A DNA stretch of 64,000 nt from Photobacterium leiognathi. GTDB lineage: Bacteria; Pseudomonadota; Gammaproteobacteria; Enterobacterales; Vibrionaceae. The notes below the pieces were generated by a model. The model had not been told where the DNA came from and made no database searches. It was given only the letters and a program-made list of their open reading frames with translations. Position 1 is the first letter of the stretch. Each line of letters opens with the position of its first letter. The stretch is taken from assembly GCF_030685535.1 (NCBI RefSeq), contig NZ_CP131601.1:1-64000 (forward strand), read 5' to 3'. Position numbers and translations under genes: made by a program. Below are positions 59,914 to 64,000 of the stretch, piece by piece.

Positions 59914-60579
59914 TCAGAAAACGTAAGATGCACCGAAGACAAAAGCATTATTGGTATTATCGGTACCATTTCCTTGATTGCGATACTCAAAGTAAGGCTG
60001 AACACCTAAGCGAGTCCAAGTGGCACGAAGCTCGTGATCCATTGAGTTATCAGCATCCCCATCATTTCGTACATAGACATTGTTATAACTCAGTGCGAGC
60101 TGTTCTGTTGCACTATAGCTAATGCGGTTATCAAAACGAATTTGATCTTCACCGTCTTTCACAAAGTGATAGCGCGTTCGGTTACTGATTGAAATACCAT
60201 TATCGAAGTTATAACCAATTTTCACTAAAGGGCGCTCCTGCACCGTTTCACCGTTATTGATTAAATGGTGATAACCAATCGCCACCCATAGATGATCATT
60301 AAACGCGTAGCTTTGCTCAATACCTAATGTGATGTAAGGGGAATAACCTTCACGCGCGTCTTGAATCGTATCGTCGTCGTATTTACCTAAAGAGATGCCA
60401 TCAAACTCAGTCAAAATGGTGGTGCCTGTATCAAAGGTATGTCCAGCCTCAAGGGTAGATGTAGCATTAGGTTGTGCATCGGTATGGAACTGCACATTAC
60501 CTGTGACATAGGAAGAGTCGGCAAATGCATTTGATGCGAATACGATAGGTAGGATGCTTAGAGTTAGAATCTTTTTCAT
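59914..60579 (-). CDS. Outer-membrane beta-barrel protein, KdgM-like porin
   Basis: This 221-residue protein has a signal peptide (ILTLSILPIVFASNAFA) and alternating beta strands ending in the outer-membrane signature ASYVF with C-terminal Phe. Size and strand pattern fit KdgM/NanC-type 12-strand porins for acidic oligosaccharides, but the substrate is not evident. It stands alone; its terminator is shared with the His-tailed gene and split by the IS. Confidence 0.72.
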   Translation of the reverse strand: MKKILTLSILPIVFASNAFADSSYVTGNVQFHTDAQPNATSTLEAGHTFDTGTTILTEFDGISLGKYDDDTIQDAREGYSPYITLGIEQSYAFNDHLWVAIGYHHLINNGETVQERPLVKIGYNFDNGISISNRTRYHFVKDGEDQIRFDNRISYSATEQLALSYNNVYVRNDGDADNSMDHELRATWTRLGVQPYFEYRNQGNGTDNTNNAFVFGASYVF

Positions 60580-61078
60580 GCTTAATTTCCTTTGTTAAAT
60601 AAAGCGCACTATGCGTTCAGGCTGGGGCTGATTTGTGGCTTAAAAATTAAATTGTTTAGGCTTGTAATCATCTTGCGAGAATTATTTGGCTTAGAAAATC
60701 GCAGTGAAAAAGAGTGAGATCTTGAGCAAAAATAAAGCAGATAAAAGAACTTAAATGTTTTTAATCAGTTGGTTATAAAAAGTAAAAAAAGCTAATAGAT
60801 GTAAAAAGGTGACGTTGATTGCCTTTATTGATCAGAAATCACCTATAAAAAGTATGGAGATCACGCCAGTTTTAGCTTTTAGTTAATTTTAGGGGTGAAA
60901 TAAGCGATCTGACTCACGAATAAATAGCACTATATTCACTTGTTTTATGTGTATTACGGCTAGCGAATAATTGTGATCTCATTCGATAAACAAGAAAACA
61001 ATGTTTTTTATTTGTTTTCTTTCGTGCTGACTTATTATAAAAATAAACTCAAGAGTTTACTTTTTGTTGAGGTTTACC
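60580..61078. other. Intergenic region between the porin gene and the secreted-protein gene
   Basis: About 499 bp of AT-rich DNA between divergent genes. A weak CRP-like half site (TTGTGATCTCATTCG near 60970) is present, too weak to call. I see no gene or RNA. Confidence 0.45.
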
Positions 61079-61429
61079 ATGAAAAAAGCGATTGTTGGCG
61101 TGTTACTCGGGTTTATGGCGATGACATCTCTTCCTGCACAAGCAGATAAGTGGGGAGATTGGGGTGAATGGGGCGCTCGACAAAAAGGACGCGTTGAACG
61201 TGCAGCTATTTGCGGTCGTGATGGTTATATCTTTAGAGTGAGAGATGCTTTTTATGTTGCGAAGTACCAATCAGGAAAACGCTTTGCGGTTGGCGTTCCT
61301 GTGAAGGCACGATTTGGTCGTAACAAATGGGTCAAAATCGAAGGGATCAAAAATGATGAGTACTACATTCTAAAAGGAAAGTACTACAGCATTGCCAATG
61401 CAAAGGCACAAGCCTGTAATTTATGGTAA
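61079..61429 (+). CDS. Small secreted protein, unknown function
   Basis: The 116-residue protein has a clear signal peptide (MKKAIVGVLLGFMAMTSLPAQA, cleaved before DKWGDWG). The mature part of about 94 residues is basic and aromatic, with two Cys (AAICGRD and QACNLW) that could form a disulfide. I do not recognise a family. ATG 61079 is preferred because GAGG lies 5 nt upstream. Confidence 0.75.
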   Translation: MKKAIVGVLLGFMAMTSLPAQADKWGDWGEWGARQKGRVERAAICGRDGYIFRVRDAFYVAKYQSGKRFAVGVPVKARFGRNKWVKIEGIKNDEYYILKGKYYSIANAKAQACNLW

Positions 61430-61491
61430 ACCTCGCCATTTAGTCTACTGACATTGAAAGTGGTGTTGAGACAATCAATCTAGCTATTGCA

Positions 61492-61530
61492 AAAAGGGCT
61501 TTGAACAACTGCTGTTCAAAGCCCTTTTCT
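61492..61530 (+). terminator. Terminator after the secreted-protein gene
   Basis: A 15-bp perfect stem AAAAGGGCTTTGAAC / GTTCAAAGCCCTTTT with a 7-nt loop, about 60 bp past the stop codon. Confidence 0.9.
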
Positions 61531-61888
61531 AAATTCATTTCTTCAGTAAGAAGTGCAATGTCTTACTTGTTGTTGCCGCTTTTGTATAGAGAAGAAAAAG
61601 CTGGAGTGTATAGAGCAACAATTTTATTTACGATGCGAGTCATGGAATTACCTATAAAGTTTAAGCTGTTTTTTACTGTACAACCTTCGCCCAACCCTGA
61701 GATATATAGGCATTCGGTCGTGTTTCGATGCGCGCCATTATAGGTATTTTTATTAGCGTGAAAAATGAAAAAAACTAGTATTTTGATATTAGTTTTTCTA
61801 ATGAATTGGTGGTGTGTGTTGATAAGTAAAAATACGCTTTTAAGCTGAGCTATTCCGGTATCGTTGATAAAAGTAATACCATAAAAAA
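61531..61888. other. Region without a supported gene
   Basis: Short open frames exist on both strands (around 61558-61743 plus and 61563-61904 minus), but each begins in or beside a terminator hairpin or lacks a good ribosome binding site. I cannot name any RNA here. Confidence 0.45.
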
Positions 61889-61915
61889 AGGCGATGTATT
61901 TCACTACATCGCCTT
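61889..61915 (-). terminator. Terminator after gor
   Basis: On the minus strand an 11-bp stem AAGGCGATGTA / TACATCGCCTT is followed by seven T, 26 bp past the gor stop. Confidence 0.88.
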
Positions 61916-61940
61916 ATCTATATTAGGTTCGTTTTAATGC

Positions 61941-63296
61941 TTAGCGCATTGTCACGAATTCCTCAGAGCCTGTTGGGTGAATAGCCACAACGCTATCAAA
62001 ATCAGCTTTCGTTGCGCCCATCTTCATCGCTACACCAAAGCCTTGGATCATTTCGTCAACCGCGAAACCAATACCGTGTAGACCGACTACTTTCTCGTCA
62101 TCGTAAGCACAGATCAGCTTCATCTTACATGGTTGACGGTGCGCAGTAACGGCTGTGTACATTGCTGTGAAGCCTGACTTGTACACTTTCACGTTTTCTT
62201 CGCCGTATTGCTCAATCGCTTCCGCTTCAGTAAGGCCGATAGTACCAATTGGTGGGTGGCTAAATACCACTGTTGGAACTAACTTGTAGTCCATCTTCGC
62301 ATCAGGTTTGTTGTTAAATAGACGCTCAGAAAGCTGGCGACCTGCTTTAACAGCAACAGGCGTTAGTTCGATACCACCTTCCATGATATCGCCTACACAG
62401 TAGATACCAGGAACGTTAGTTTGTTGGTATTCATCAACTTTGATGAAACCACGGTTATTGGTTTCAACACCCGCAGCAGCTAGGTTGATGGCATCTGTGG
62501 TTGGCTCACGACCGATAGCCCAGATCAGTACGTCAGTGTTGTGTGATTCACCGTTTTCAAAGTACAGCGTGATTGAGCCGTCTTTTTCTTTCACTACTTC
62601 TTTTGGCACAGAGTGCGTATGTAGTGATGGACCTTCAGCAGCCATAACTTCAACTAGCGTATCTACAATCATTGGATCGAAGCTACGTAGTGGTGATTCT
62701 TTACGTACGAACAGGTGAGTATCTGTACCTAGTGCATTTAATACACCTGCGATTTCAACTGCGATGTAACCTGCACCAATGATAGCGGCACGTTTTGGTT
62801 GCTCTTTTAGTTCGAAGAAACCGTTAGAGTCGATACCGTAGTGTGCGCCTTGGATTGCAGGAATTGATGGACGACCACCAACAGCAATAAGAATGTGATC
62901 AGCTGTGTAGTGTTCACCGTTTACTTCTACTGTTTTCTGGTCAACAAAATGGGCAAAACCGTTGATCACTTCAACTTTGTTATTGCCTAGTACGTTGTCG
63001 TAAGAAGTGTGGATACGGCTGATGTATGCTTCGCGGCTTTCAACCAGTTTGCTCCAGTCAAAACCTTTTACATCGACATTGAAGCCGTAATCTTTTGCGT
63101 AAAGGTGCATAGCTTCAGCGATTTGAGCGCCGTGCCACATTACTTTTTTAGGCACACAACCCACGTTTACACATGTACCGCCTAGTGCTTTTGCTTCGAT
63201 AAGCGCTACTTTAGCACCATACATTGCAGCACGGTTTGCCGATGCAATACCGCCGCTACCACCGCCGATACAGATGTAATCAAAATGCTTTGCCAT
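61941..63296 (-). CDS. gor: Glutathione-disulfide reductase
   Basis: Gor (451 aa) reduces oxidised glutathione with NADPH. It has the FAD motif [13 protein letters not shown], redox-active Cys pair [21 protein letters not shown] motif [14 protein letters not shown] and the C-terminal catalytic His in [12 protein letters not shown]. The length is standard. It stands alone with its own terminator; rlmJ lies upstream on the same strand. Confidence 0.97.
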   Translation of the reverse strand: MAKHFDYICIGGGSGGIASANRAAMYGAKVALIEAKALGGTCVNVGCVPKKVMWHGAQIAEAMHLYAKDYGFNVDVKGFDWSKLVESREAYISRIHTSYDNVLGNNKVEVINGFAHFVDQKTVEVNGEHYTADHILIAVGGRPSIPAIQGAHYGIDSNGFFELKEQPKRAAIIGAGYIAVEIAGVLNALGTDTHLFVRKESPLRSFDPMIVDTLVEVMAAEGPSLHTHSVPKEVVKEKDGSITLYFENGESHNTDVLIWAIGREPTTDAINLAAAGVETNNRGFIKVDEYQQTNVPGIYCVGDIMEGGIELTPVAVKAGRQLSERLFNNKPDAKMDYKLVPTVVFSHPPIGTIGLTEAEAIEQYGEENVKVYKSGFTAMYTAVTAHRQPCKMKLICAYDDEKVVGLHGIGFAVDEMIQGFGVAMKMGATKADFDSVVAIHPTGSEEFVTMR

Positions 63297-63450
63297 GACT
63301 TTACTCCGTTAATTCTTTTTGATGTTCAATACGAGCTATTGACCTAGTGTAATAAAGATTGGGGTGTCTGACGAGGATTTAAAATCGGAAAATACGATTG
63401 ATTTGCTATAAATTCATCGATAATTGGGATTGTGGCACGGATTATTTGAT

Positions 63451-63477
63451 ACAGGCGGAGGGCTCCGCCTGTATTTT
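63451..63477. terminator. Terminator-like hairpin between gor and rlmJ
   Basis: A 10-bp perfect GC-rich stem ACAGGCGGAG / CTCCGCCTGT with a GG loop, 21 bp after the rlmJ stop on the minus strand. The T run is better on the plus strand, so termination for rlmJ may be partial. Confidence 0.7.
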
Positions 63478-63492
63478 TCTGGGGTGGGAGGC

Positions 63493-64000
63493 TTACTCAG
63501 GCACAATCCACTCAACGGTATGATGACCATGATTTGGTGCAATGGCTTGTTGTAACCAAGGTAGAATTTCACGCATTTGGCTTTCTAGCTTCCATGGTGG
63601 GTTGATCACAATCATGCCTGAAGCTGTCATGCCACGCTCTTCACTGTCAGGTTCTACACCTAATTCGATTTGCAGGATTTTACGGATCTCTAGATCTTTT
63701 AAACCTTGGATCATCTTATCGATGGTCTCGCGATAAACCACAGGGTACCAAATTGCATAGGTACCCGTTGCCCAACGCTGGTGGCTTTGCTTGATCGCTT
63801 TTACCACATCTTGGTATTCGTGCTTTAGTTCGTAAGGGGGATCGATAAGTACCACACCACGACGCTCTTTTGGCGGCAAGCTGGCTTTTAGGCGAGCAAA
63901 CGCATCTTCTTTATAGATCTTTACTTGGCGATCACCACGGAACTCTTGCAGTAGCAGTGGAAAATCACTTGGGTGTAGCTCAGTTAACACCATGCGGTCT
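63493..64000 (-). CDS. rlmJ: 23S rRNA (adenine(2030)-N6)-methyltransferase RlmJ (5' end outside window)
   Basis: RlmJ methylates A2030 of 23S rRNA. The visible C-terminal part has the N6-methyltransferase motif IDPPYE and the segments ELHPSDFPLL, YAIWYPVV, RKILQIELGVEPDSEERGMTASGMIVINPPWKLE and WIVPE, as in E. coli. The gene continues beyond position 64000, so the N-terminal SAM-binding part is missing only because of the window edge. Confidence 0.94.
   Translation of the reverse strand, partial: DRMVLTELHPSDFPLLLQEFRGDRQVKIYKEDAFARLKASLPPKERRGVVLIDPPYELKHEYQDVVKAIKQSHQRWATGTYAIWYPVVYRETIDKMIQGLKDLEIRKILQIELGVEPDSEERGMTASGMIVINPPWKLESQMREILPWLQQAIAPNHGHHTVEWIVPE

Noticed and set aside
61563-61904. 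113-residue open frame on the minus strand downstream of gor
   Set aside because: Its start lies in the loop of the gor terminator and it lacks a ribosome binding site.

Overview
This window is gammaproteobacterial chromosome from the Vibrionaceae, most likely Photobacterium. It opens inside dnaA and continues dnaN-recF-gyrB, then avtA, glyS/glyQ, a UPF0016 manganese exporter, tusA, fadBA, yigZ-trkH-hemG and a full rRNA operon, the layout found near the replication origin of Vibrionaceae chromosome 1. The 16S sequence and the many insertion sequences and broken genes would suit P. damselae, but I cannot prove the species without a search.

Layout. 1-6 kb: replication genes (dnaA partial, dnaN, recF, and gyrB with an in-frame stop). 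6-15.6 kb: avtA, glyQS, an OmpA-type lipoprotein, a yybP-ykoY-type riboswitch with its exporter, small membrane proteins, tusA, a LysR regulator and an acuI-type reductase. Three parS-like sites lie between 3.5 and 12.5 kb. 15.8-22.1 kb: fatty-acid beta-oxidation (fadBA) behind a FadR-like box, then yigZ, trkH (in-frame stop) and hemG. 22.2-28.1 kb: rRNA operon with two promoters, 16S, 23S, 5S, tRNA-Asp and tRNA-Trp, followed by two extra tandem copies of a unit carrying the tRNA-Trp tail plus terminator. 28-32 kb: ilvY with a co-directional SAH-hydrolase-like gene, divergent from ilvC; then ubiK. 32-41.7 kb: two RND efflux systems and a TetR regulator; one pump gene carries a +1 frameshift. 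42-44.6 kb: rep (late in-frame stop) and cytochrome c5. 44.8-45.4 kb: tRNA-Arg and a duplicated tRNA-His/tRNA-Pro pair. 45.6-46.9 kb: an IS110-family (IS1111-type) element. 47.4-52.8 kb: an oligopeptide-type ABC transporter operon. 52.8-59.9 kb: two IS4-superfamily elements among a lipoprotein, a YjiH-type membrane protein and a His-tailed protein. 59.9-64 kb: an outer-membrane barrel protein, a small secreted protein, gor and partial rlmJ.

Most striking signals: (1) the two IS4-superfamily elements each sit in the hairpin of an intrinsic terminator shared by convergent genes, and their target duplications (9 and 11 bp) cover the terminator loop; both also carry a terminator-like hairpin ahead of their transposase. 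(2) Four conserved genes (gyrB, trkH, rep, an acrB-type pump) carry single disruptions. gyrB is essential, so sequencing error or suppression must be considered. (3) The tRNA-Trp tail repeats resemble in plan the rtT repeats of the E. coli tyrT operon. (4) The IS1111-type element has a structured 3' non-coding end where a bridge/seek RNA would be expected.
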